From: Mantamonas sphyraenae
Taxonomy: Eukaryota > CRuMs > Mantamonadidae
Length of the DNA stretch: 64,000 bases
NCBI GenBank assembly: GCA_026936335.1
Contig: JAPMXV010000031.1
Coordinates: 62,001-126,000, forward strand
Reading direction: 5' to 3'
Shown in pieces: positions 56,240-64,000 of the stretch (positions are counted from its first letter, which is position 1; each line of letters opens with the position of its first letter). Both the position numbers and the translations under genes were made by a program. The notes beneath the pieces are model-generated. The model ran no database searches. It was not told the origin of the DNA and was given only the letters and a program-made list of their open reading frames with translations.

Positions 56240-56261
56240 GGGGTGTGAGGAGTTGTTTGCG
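56240..56261. promoter_or_regulatory. 22-bp divergent gap, CHCH gene/small unknown gene
   Basis: This is the shortest head-to-head gap in the window. If the right-hand gene starts at its second ATG (56289) the gap is 49 bp. Core promoter elements probably lie inside one or both coding sequences. Confidence 0.4.
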
Positions 56262-56780
56262 ATGGCGTGGGCACGAGTTCAGTTGACGATGCCAACCACC
56301 TTGGCACGAGTCCTGAAAGAGGCAGAGGCGTGTGGCACATTCACCCGGCCGCACTCTGCATCTGCAGCCAAGAACATCGAGCTGGCAATGCTCTTCCATC
56401 GGTTGGGCCACTTTGCCAAGGAAAAGGCGTTCTACAACAAGGCGATGGCTGCGCTGGATCTGGCCATCGACGAGTACGACGGAGACAAGTCTGAAGAGGC
56501 TGAGCAGTGCGGGTTTGTGTACAGGCTGCGCGCAGAGGTGACGGACCAGCAAGACAAGCTGGAGGCCGGCCACTTTGGTGCTGCGTACGACACCGTGCAG
56601 CTAGACGAGGTTTCCAGCAACACGGACGCAGAGCAAACGTCTGTGTCGTCGCCCCACGCAGGTCCCAATGCCAGCGGTGTGTCTGGAGTTAAGGACAGTG
56701 GGGGTCATCGCAAACGCAAGCACAAGAGCAAGGGAGGTGATGGACGTCGACTCTCTCCAAATCGCAGATGGCCTCGTTGA
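56262..56780 (+). CDS. Small protein of unknown function, helical N-terminal half
   Basis: A single exon of 172 residues from ATG 56262 (163 from 56289). Residues 38-75 (NIELAMLFHRLGHFAKEKAFYNKAM and onward) resemble one TPR-type helical hairpin; the second half is polar and ends in a basic, probably nuclear-type tail (HRKRKHKSKGG). No family is recognised. The last 13 bases overlap the first codons of the next gene in another frame, so either the neighbour starts later (ATG 56840) or the transcripts overlap. I looked for an intron linking the two genes and none keeps the frame. Confidence 0.55.
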   Translation: MAWARVQLTMPTTLARVLKEAEACGTFTRPHSASAAKNIELAMLFHRLGHFAKEKAFYNKAMAALDLAIDEYDGDKSEEAEQCGFVYRLRAEVTDQQDKLEAGHFGAAYDTVQLDEVSSNTDAEQTSVSSPHAGPNASGVSGVKDSGGHRKRKHKSKGGDGRRLSPNRRWPR

Positions 56781-59700
56781 GGCGAGCACGTGACACCAAC
56801 GAGTTGTCAGTGCAGGGTGCCTCTTCTGAAGAGGACCCGATGAGCCACCGCTCGTCTCTGGTCACGGGCAAGTTGAAGAAGAAGAAGAAGCAGGAGGAGG
56901 GAGAAACGGCGGCCGGCGAGGGAATGGGTCGCTTCGAGCAATTGGTGTCCCAGGCGTCTGTGCAGAACCTGGTGAGCGAAAAGTTTGAAGCCATCGAAAA
57001 GAAAAGCAAGGTCAAGGTGCATGGGGCAGGATCCGGGGCACGGGAGGTCGACGCAAGCACGCTGCGTGGATACAAAGCCGCTGTTGCAGCACAGTTGGCC
57101 CACGAAGGTGGCGAGAGCAGCAGCAGCGGAGGCAGCAGCGGCAAAGAGGACGGTGGCGAGGTGAGCAAAAAGATTGTGGCACGGTCACGGGAGTCCATCG
57201 CCGATGGGCGTCAGGACAGCTCGTCGCAGCTGCTCAGCAGAGTCGTGGATCAGGAGTTGAAAGAAGAAGCGGCAGAGAAGCAGGAGCAGGAACAGGAGCA
57301 GGAACAGGAACAGGATGAAGAGGGAGAACTGGACGCAGACACGCAGTTGGTTTACCGTGCATTGTTGCACGCTGTGATGTCGCCTGTGACGAGCAAGTTG
57401 GAAGAGTACGAGCTGCAGCACATCCTGACAATGCTGCGGCAGGTGTTTGACCTGTCGTTTGCCTACCACGACCACCAAGTGGACACGGTGCTGCACGCCA
57501 CCACGGGCTCGGGCTCTGGCAGCGACAACGTGGAGTTTGTTCTGGACGAGCTTGATTTCCGCCTGGCCAAGATCGACCAACATCCCAAGTACTCCAGCGA
57601 CACCTTCAAGTCAAAGGACATGTACGAAGCATGGCGCAAGCAGGAGCAGCAGCGCATCAACGGATTGATTGCAAAGGTGCGCGAAAGCAAAGACGACCAA
57701 CAAGCACTGCGGGCCAAACAAACACGCCTTGCAGGCGTGCGCCGTGGCAAGTCACGTCTTGCCGTGGGTAAGCCTGCCCATGAGCTCACGCACAGTCCTC
57801 GTGACGGCTTCCTGGACAAGGCAGCCATTCCGGTTTCCGCCACACAACCACTGGCCCAGCGCATGAACTACAGAGACATCTTTCACAAACGCTCAGACAG
57901 CGGTACCAGCTTGGGCAGCGCAAGTCCGGGGAGCAGTAGCACCACTACCACAAGCAGCGGCAGCAGTGAAAGCAGTGCCAGCATCAAGCCGGTCAAGTCT
58001 CTGTACAAGAATGTGGACCACGCAGAGGCTTACCGTCTGCTGCTGTTTCGCTTTGTGCAGTTCTCGTCACCCAATGCAAACTTGGGCGAGGCACCCAAGT
58101 TGCAGCAGAGTGGCGGCGCAGGTGGCTCGCTGGTGGAAAGCTCCTCCAAGCGCAAGTCGATTGTGGGCGGAGGATCCCACCATGAGTTTCGCAGGCTGCC
58201 GGCCGTGTTGAAGGACATTCTGAACGAGTATGCTCAGCACTACGGCGTGGGCCCGCATTTTGGGTGCCTGTGCTATCTGGAGTTCCTGGCCGATGGGTTT
58301 GAACACTCTCTGATGCACTGCTCGCTGCTGCTGGACACACTGTCGGACATGATGCAGTTGCACGAAAAAGATTCCTACGGGGAGGACGAAGCGTCTGTTG
58401 CTTTGCCTCCTATGAGTGTGACGGAGCTGGACATGTACCATCGCATCTCGGAAACGTTGCACGCGCAATTGCACAACCGCATGGTGCAGTATCGTCGGTG
58501 CTTCCCTCGCAACGAGCCGTTCGGGGCATTGCAGGATCTCGTAGACTCGTATGTGCTGCTGTGTCGCCTGGACCACCTCATTGGCGAAGGGGAGACGTCT
58601 CATGAGGAACAGCTGCGCGATTGCGTGCGCCAGAGCGTGTCTTCGCGCTTCCAGCGGCTGATCATGACGCTGGAAGTGGGTGTGGACACAGACGACGAAC
58701 AGGCCATGATGGGGGTGCTGGATATTGAGCATCTGGTGGCGCTCACCAAGGGGGTCTTGGATGAAATCGTGTTTGAGTTTACTCACTACGAGCACGAGGG
58801 CGGATTCGGCACGTACGTGGACTTTAAGAACGTGGTGGGCAACGCGTTCATGGACGAGCTGTACGCCGAGGTGGACAAGTCGATCCTGCACGCAGGGCGC
58901 TTTTCAGTGAGCGGCGCCGTGTTTGAGCTGGCTGCGCAGATCAACAGCATCTGGGTGACCATGGTAGATATGGGCGCAAACATCCAACCGCGGTCGTTGG
59001 ACGTGCTTCTGCCTCTTATTTTCCAGTGGATTGAAGAATCGACGCACCAGATGAGCGACTGGTTGTACCGAGCGATTGGAGCGGACGAGTGGGCCCCGAT
59101 GGACGACGAGCACCGCTTCTCATCCTCGGTACTGGACTTGTTCTGCATCTGCATGCAGCCGCTGAAGCTGGTGGAGGACTTGGAGGGGCTGGTGAGTATG
59201 GCTGAAGCAGGCGACGATGCCACGGGACAGGAGGCGGCGGCGGAACTCGACGGCAGCCGGCAAATCCTATCGCCCATGTTTGGCAAGGTGATTTCACAGT
59301 TTGTGTTTGAGTACTGCTCGTGTCTGTTTGGCAAGGTGTGCAAAGGGTTCCCGGCAGACATGGAGCAGGAGATTGCCGAGCTTGTGGAGAAGCACAAGCA
59401 CATTGCACTGAGCGGCGCAGAGGACGCAGATGCATCGCACTTGAGTGCATCGAGCAAGCTGCAGTACCACGGGCGCAGGGCCCTTGCCAAGACAAAGCAA
59501 AGCATGGCGAACATGAAGAAAGGAATGCAGCGTCTGCGCAGGCGCGGGTCGTCCGTAGGAGAAGGCATGGACGACGGTAGCACGCGTGCACGATCATCGT
59601 CGTCATCCGCGTCCAACAGTGACACGGGCAACTTCTTCAGCAACCTGTTTGACAAGCTGAGCGGGAAGAACAACAACCAGATCACAGGACCTGCGCTGAC

Positions 59701-60475
59701 ATCGTCGGACGCAGTTCCTGCTGCGGAATTGCCTACGGGTGCAGTGATGGTGATGATGAACAACATCGGGTACGCTCGCATCCAGCTGTATGAGCTGGGA
59801 GAGAAGCAGGAGCAGTTGCACAACTTTGAAGGAGTCATGGCGGAGCTGCGGTGGATGATCGAGAGTGGCGTGGACATGTGCGTGTTGCACCTGATGCAGC
59901 ACGTGTCCAAAGCGTTGACGTCGATGATGCAAGTGGCGCAGTGTCTGGACGCGTCCGGCAGCCGCACGAGCGAGGCCAACAAGCCGCTGGTGGAGGAGTT
60001 TTGGAGTCTGTACGACGATCATGTGCTGGGGTACGTGAACGAAACCCTGCAAATGCTGGTGGAGCATCTGTACTTTGCCTTGTTTGCCAAGGTGCTGTAC
60101 AAGTTTTGGGTGCGGTTCCTGGACGCGTTGCTGGAGCTTGTGATCGGTGAGGAGGCGTTGAAGACGGGTATCATGCCGACAAAGATGCAAGTTGCTCTGC
60201 TGCAAGACTGCATTGAGCCCATGCGTGGCCTACTGCATGCAGACGGAGCCGGATTGACGCTGCACAAGCTGGAGTCGCGCGAAGGCTTTGTGCGATCAAT
60301 CCTGGAAGTCTGCGACATGAAACCGGACGAACTGTTGGAACTGCGCTGTGCTCTGGTGCGTGCACACAGCAGCGACGAACAAGAAGAAGAGGCGCAGCTC
60401 GCCGAGGTTCACTCAGCCGACTCGCCAGTCGTGCACTTGGCGCATGTGGCTGAGCTGTGGGATCCGCTGAAATGA
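56768..60475 (+). CDS. MUN-domain (Munc13-like) protein
   Basis: A single exon of 1235 residues. The first 220 residues are disordered, rich in lysine and glutamate/glutamine. From about 410 to 1150 the sequence is helical and fits the MUN region of Munc13/BAIAP3 proteins: FELAAQINSIWVTM, then SLDVLLPLIFQWIEE, then WAPMDDEHRFSSSVLDLF (compare W-x-P-x-x-x-x-x-x-SSSVxDxF in Munc13s), and MMNNIGYARIQLYELGEK as the second MHD-like part. MUN proteins prime SNARE-dependent vesicle fusion by opening syntaxin. No C1 or C2 domain is seen at either end, unlike animal Munc13. If the start is at 56840 it no longer overlaps the upstream gene. It is convergent with PET117 at 41 bp. Confidence 0.68.
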   Translation: MASLRRARDTNELSVQGASSEEDPMSHRSSLVTGKLKKKKKQEEGETAAGEGMGRFEQLVSQASVQNLVSEKFEAIEKKSKVKVHGAGSGAREVDASTLRGYKAAVAAQLAHEGGESSSSGGSSGKEDGGEVSKKIVARSRESIADGRQDSSSQLLSRVVDQELKEEAAEKQEQEQEQEQEQDEEGELDADTQLVYRALLHAVMSPVTSKLEEYELQHILTMLRQVFDLSFAYHDHQVDTVLHATTGSGSGSDNVEFVLDELDFRLAKIDQHPKYSSDTFKSKDMYEAWRKQEQQRINGLIAKVRESKDDQQALRAKQTRLAGVRRGKSRLAVGKPAHELTHSPRDGFLDKAAIPVSATQPLAQRMNYRDIFHKRSDSGTSLGSASPGSSSTTTTSSGSSESSASIKPVKSLYKNVDHAEAYRLLLFRFVQFSSPNANLGEAPKLQQSGGAGGSLVESSSKRKSIVGGGSHHEFRRLPAVLKDILNEYAQHYGVGPHFGCLCYLEFLADGFEHSLMHCSLLLDTLSDMMQLHEKDSYGEDEASVALPPMSVTELDMYHRISETLHAQLHNRMVQYRRCFPRNEPFGALQDLVDSYVLLCRLDHLIGEGETSHEEQLRDCVRQSVSSRFQRLIMTLEVGVDTDDEQAMMGVLDIEHLVALTKGVLDEIVFEFTHYEHEGGFGTYVDFKNVVGNAFMDELYAEVDKSILHAGRFSVSGAVFELAAQINSIWVTMVDMGANIQPRSLDVLLPLIFQWIEESTHQMSDWLYRAIGADEWAPMDDEHRFSSSVLDLFCICMQPLKLVEDLEGLVSMAEAGDDATGQEAAAELDGSRQILSPMFGKVISQFVFEYCSCLFGKVCKGFPADMEQEIAELVEKHKHIALSGAEDADASHLSASSKLQYHGRRALAKTKQSMANMKKGMQRLRRRGSSVGEGMDDGSTRARSSSSSASNSDTGNFFSNLFDKLSGKNNNQITGPALTSSDAVPAAELPTGAVMVMMNNIGYARIQLYELGEKQEQLHNFEGVMAELRWMIESGVDMCVLHLMQHVSKALTSMMQVAQCLDASGSRTSEANKPLVEEFWSLYDDHVLGYVNETLQMLVEHLYFALFAKVLYKFWVRFLDALLELVIGEEALKTGIMPTKMQVALLQDCIEPMRGLLHADGAGLTLHKLESREGFVRSILEVCDMKPDELLELRCALVRAHSSDEQEEEAQLAEVHSADSPVVHLAHVAELWDPLK

Positions 60476-60516
60476 AGACTATGTGAATGTGGTTTTAGTG
60501 GTGTCCATGTTCCATG

Positions 60517-60855
60517 TCACCTCGGCGCGTCGGCGGAGGTGGCAAGAGCGGCGGACGCGTTGTCCTGCTGCTCCTGCTGCTTCCGCTGCAATGCCTTGAG
60601 ACGCTGGCGCTCCACGTCTCGTCTGGGACCCTCCTTCATGTTCTATGCGTGTATGGAGCCGGCGGTAGTTGGAGAGTGTCACCGGGTGGGGAGAGTGAGC
60701 TGCGAGTTCGAGTGCGGGCTCAGGCAGGCGGAGGCGGCGGAATCGGCGACGCTTACCTCCCATTCCTGCTTCTGCTGAGCGTGAACAACCACCACAATAG
60801 CGGCAGTGAGTGCCAGACTGCCTCCAAGCATGAGCTTGGATGAGCGAGATGCCAT
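60517..60855 (-). CDS. PET117: PET117, cytochrome c oxidase assembly factor
   Basis: Exons 60855-60757 and 60642-60517 join at phase 0 (donor GTAAGC, acceptor GCATAG) to 74 residues, the family's normal size. The N-terminal MASRSSKLMLGGSLALTAA plus VHAQQKQEWE matches the single membrane helix and S-K-x-x-L-G start of PET117, and exon 2 supplies EGPRRDVERQRLKALQRKQQ, the conserved R-D-x-E-R-Q helix. PET117 sits in the mitochondrial inner membrane and is coupled to heme a synthase COX15 in complex IV assembly. Each exon is short, and the model was accepted because the two conserved halves meet in phase. Confidence 0.85.
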
Positions 60856-60929
60856 GCAGAACGTGGGATGCGCTGCAAGCGGACGCGCAAAGTGCAGCAC
60901 AACTTCTCACCCTCACTGCGCCCTTCTGC
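60856..60929. promoter_or_regulatory. Shared divergent promoter, PET117/EF-hand gene
   Basis: Seventy-four bases lie between the start codons; no clear core element is seen. Confidence 0.35.
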
Positions 60930-63900
60930 ATGGGCAATTCCAGCTCGTCGTCATCAGGCGACACGAAAACCCAGGCAGAACGGTTCCAGGAGCTGTCTGA
61001 ACTGACATGCTGTAAGTTGGACGGTGGAGGTGCAATCGGTTCATGAAGGGGCGGCTCACACAAAGTGGATACACATGGTTCGATCCAACCAATGGATTCT
61101 TGGGATGCATACGACTGTGACACGCGCTTGCGTGTGGTTATTCGAATGATTAGTCAACCCCGTGCAGCTAAGCACGCTGTGGGACATCTGGAACACGGAA
61201 CTGACCACACGGAACAGCACTTCCATCAAACGCAGCGACCTGAAGGAGCTGTATGTGGCCATGAAGGAGTATCCGGAACTTCAGAGTGCCGTGTTCCAGT
61301 CGCTAGCAATGATCGGGACACACAACGTGGAAGGCACGGAGGAGCAGGTGACCTCGGCTGCCTTTGCAGCAGCGGTGGTCTCGGTGTTCTCCTCGGGGGT
61401 CAGCGTGAACACGCAGCAAAGTAAGTTGCATACCAGCACAAGAGTTGGTACATGGGTTTGGTCACACACCACTGCTGCAATACACAACAAGCTGCAGTGG
61501 GCCGCACGAAGCGCCGGCGCCGCTTTTGGGGAGAGGGCGAGGGTCACAAAACCAAGAAATCCAAAGCGTGCAGGCTCCCAGACAAAGGCGCACAGCGGGG
61601 AGCAGCCATGCACGAGCTCCGTTGGTGAAGCGAAACACAAGGAAACTGACACTGATGCATGCGCTGCAGACAATTTGGCAAGCATGGAGATGGCAGCGTC
61701 CATTGACGAAGCGCTCGCGCTGAGCGAAGAACAAGAAGCCGAGGCTGGGGACAAGAAAAAGGCCGTCAACGCGGCCAAGAAGGAGCTGGAGATGTATTAT
61801 CAAAACCTGCATGTGCGAAATCGATCGCAGAAGCGCAAACTAAGGACGGCCCATTCGAAGCAGCTGTTGCGTACACAAGAAGCCGTGGTGCAAGACACGG
61901 TCGAAACAACGGTGAGCGCAGACGGCCAAACGAGCACCAAAACAACACACACGACCAAGATCACCACCACAACGATGATGACTGACGGAGACGAGGAAGA
62001 ACTGCAAGACGCGAGCGAATCGACCGATTCCGGGGGTGGCTCCTCCAGGCTCCGTCCACACCACCTGCTGCGCTCGAAGCGCCTGAATGATCCCTCGCTG
62101 GTGCATTCTTCGTCCGTGCAGGCCGCAGAGCGCACGCGAGAGCTGGTGGAGAACTTTTACGCCGCTTCAGAGCATTCCAAGTCGTCGTCGCCTGTGGGTG
62201 AGCAGCGCGCGTTCCGCATCCGTCGTCAGGAACACCAGACGCAGCAGCAGCTGATGGAAACACTGAACGAACAAGAAGAAGACGAGGACGAGGACGGCAG
62301 CGATACAGTGACGAGGGCGAAGAAAGCGACAGCAGCAAAGACAGTGACGAAACGCCGCCACCTCCACCCCCTCCCCTCGAAGAAGACCCATTTGACGAAG
62401 ACAAGGACTTGGATTGGGTGGAAGATCCCGAGGACAGCGTGGATGTGTGCAGTAGCAGCAGCAGCAGCAGCCGAGCGAGCAGCAGCGCAGATCTGCTTGC
62501 TTCGGGCCTGCAAAAGGCTCACCCACATCTCCAGGTGCTGAAGTACGCCGGTCCTCAGTCGCCCAGCCTTGCAGACCCGCGCTTCAAAGCCCTCGCGGGC
62601 ATACAATCACGCGATTCCGGAATCGCGGAGGGTGCGCGCAAGGCAAACCATGTGCGTGAGCATGTCGTTCAAGAGTACAAGGAGAATCACGAGGAGCAGG
62701 ACGAAGGCACCGAGCACGAGCACGTTGTAGATGTCCTACAACAAGGAGACTCTGCCCTTGTGGAGGATGTCGACAAGTATGAAGAGGAGGATGATGAAGA
62801 AGACGGAAGCGAGGACGGCCAAAGCGTGAAAAGCGAAGAAACGGTGCCTGTGCACCACCACTGGGTGGCGAGGATAGGCGAAGAAGGAGAGGGGGCGCAC
62901 ACGCGAGACAGCATGGAGAGCCTGAGCATGTCCGCAGAGCCACGATCAGAGACAACGTTGCGTGATTTGACGGATGTGCCATCGAGCCCGTCGCACGATT
63001 TCGAGCTGGACACAAGCGCCGTGGTGGAGCAGGAGCAAGAGGAATTGAGCAAACGTCTCAAACGATCGCAGTCTGACCACAGCACCACGGATCTGGACTC
63101 TGTGCAGGAAGAGCTGTTGAAGGCGACACAGAGTGAGGCCATGTCTCACAACAACGCCTCACCTGCACGAGGGGGTAATGCGATCAAGGGCAAGCAAAAG
63201 AGCCCACTTCCGCCACGGCCGGTCAAGTCCCACAGCACACCTCTGCCAACCAAAGCATCGACACCCCCGTTGGTGACCGGCGTTTCCGAGGCGTCGCTGG
63301 TCACGGCATCGACAGAGCAAACAATGAGCAGTACGAGCAGCAGCAGCAGCAGCAGCAGCAGTGTGAGCGGACGTAGCAGCGTGACGAGTCGCACGACATC
63401 AACATCGGTCGATCTGAGCGAAGGCAGCCACCCGCGGCTGCGATCCCTGTCTGTTTTGGCGAGCAACCGAGACTCGGAGGAGCCCGAGCAGGTGTATGGG
63501 TCGTCGCGGAAGAGCAGCCAAGGCATACGCACATCGTCTGCGGGTCCCTCGCGTCCCGGATCGGTCGAGTCTGGGCGCGACCTTTCGCGTGGGTCTGGAC
63601 GCACACGCGCAGGGACCATCACGTCACTGAAGAACAAGAACGAGGTGGTCCACAGGCGCATTCAGCAGAGGCGCAAGTACAAGTTCCGCTGCGACAAGGA
63701 CAAGCGACAGCGCATCGAGTTTGAAGACTTTGCCATGGGTCTGTCTCTTATGACAAGCGAGCACGTGGCGCTGCACAACGCCAAGTACAACTTTGTGTTT
63801 CGCTTCTTTGACTACGACCTGGACGGCATCGTGGACGAAGACTCTGTGCAAGACCTGAGCTACACCCTGCTGATGTTTCTGGAACAGATGGGCTTCATCA

Positions 63901-64000
63901 CGTCGGAAGAAGTCAACGAAATGCTGGGCGCGTACCATCGCACAGAAGCGGACAAGGAGATGCAAGGCGACGGGGGGACGATGAACTTTGAGCAGTTCAA
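60930..64000 (+). CDS. EF-hand protein with N-myristoylation signal and long disordered insert (3' end outside window)
   Basis: Exons 60930-61011, 61154-61420 and 61670 to the right edge join at phase 1. The start MGNSSSSS is a typical N-myristoylation signal. Residues 28-115 (LSTLWDIWNTE, RSDLKELYVAMKEYP) look like an EF-hand-type helical pair without clear calcium loops. A disordered, acidic and serine-rich region of about 600 residues follows, then an EF-hand region with RIEFEDFAMGLSLM and the loop DYDLDGIVDEDS, where position 12 is Ser rather than Glu. Calcineurin B-like proteins share the myristoyl-plus-EF-hand plan but not the insert. In exon 3 the frame must change by +2/-1 between about 62199 and 62300: acidic/serine coding continues in the other frame, and the first frame stops at 62541. 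A 32-base GT-AG pair at 62197-62229 would fix it but is far shorter than any other intron here. Confidence 0.6.
63336..63362. repeat. AGC triplet tract in the EF-hand gene
   Basis: Eight to nine AGC units encode serine within the disordered insert. Confidence 0.85.

Noticed and set aside
56737-56767. An intron joining the small unknown gene to the MUN gene
   Set aside because: The 31-base GT-AG segment is too short and leaves the MUN region out of frame.

Overview
This is a compact, protein-coding stretch of a eukaryotic nuclear genome. Genes carry GT-AG introns of about 80-400 bases, mostly 0-3 per gene, and a 13.6 kb dynein exon has none. Standard stop codons are used and base composition is GC-rich with many C- or G-ending codons. 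Axonemal dynein, DPCD, focadhesin, a prominin-like protein, a PDE8-like phosphodiesterase, myotubularin and a patched-domain protein point to a flagellated, free-living protist with a gene set like that of the animal side of the tree. The low intron density argues against a typical choanoflagellate. I cannot fix the lineage from sequence alone (apusomonad, jakobid or stramenopile-like groups remain open). No tRNA, rRNA, CRISPR, plasmid or transposon features were seen.

Layout, left to right: prominin-like protein (-, cut by the left edge), TAF2 (-), TMEM260 (+), RING-finger protein (-), M16 metalloprotease (+), DPCD (-), NOP16 (+), a DUF504/MJ1316-domain protein (+), NTPDase (-), SNX-BAR sorting nexin (+), focadhesin (-), receiver-like/cyclic-nucleotide phosphodiesterase (-), patched-domain transporter (+), equilibrative nucleoside transporter (-), mitochondrial bL25 (+), myotubularin phosphatase (+), axonemal inner-arm dynein heavy chain (+), a 63-residue coiled-coil protein (+), F-box/LRR protein (-), a tentative three-exon gene (+), twin-CX9C protein (-), a small unknown (+), a MUN-domain (Munc13-like) protein (+), PET117 (-), and an EF-hand protein (+, cut by the right edge). 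I rebuilt exons by requiring GT-AG borders, matching intron phase and continuity of conserved domains.

The clearest organisational theme is extreme packing. Nine head-to-head pairs share gaps of 22-151 bp between start codons, and tail-to-tail neighbours lie 5-116 bp apart or overlap. Some same-strand neighbours are separated by 8-52 bp or overlap. Functionally the window mixes housekeeping transcription and ribosome genes (TAF2, NOP16, bL25), mitochondrial respiratory assembly (PET117, CHCH protein), cilium genes (dynein, DPCD), and membrane traffic and signalling genes (SNX, myotubularin, MUN protein, PDE, EF-hand). Points needing a check are apparent frame breaks in myotubularin and in the EF-hand gene, and short gaps or overlaps that suggest coupled transcripts.
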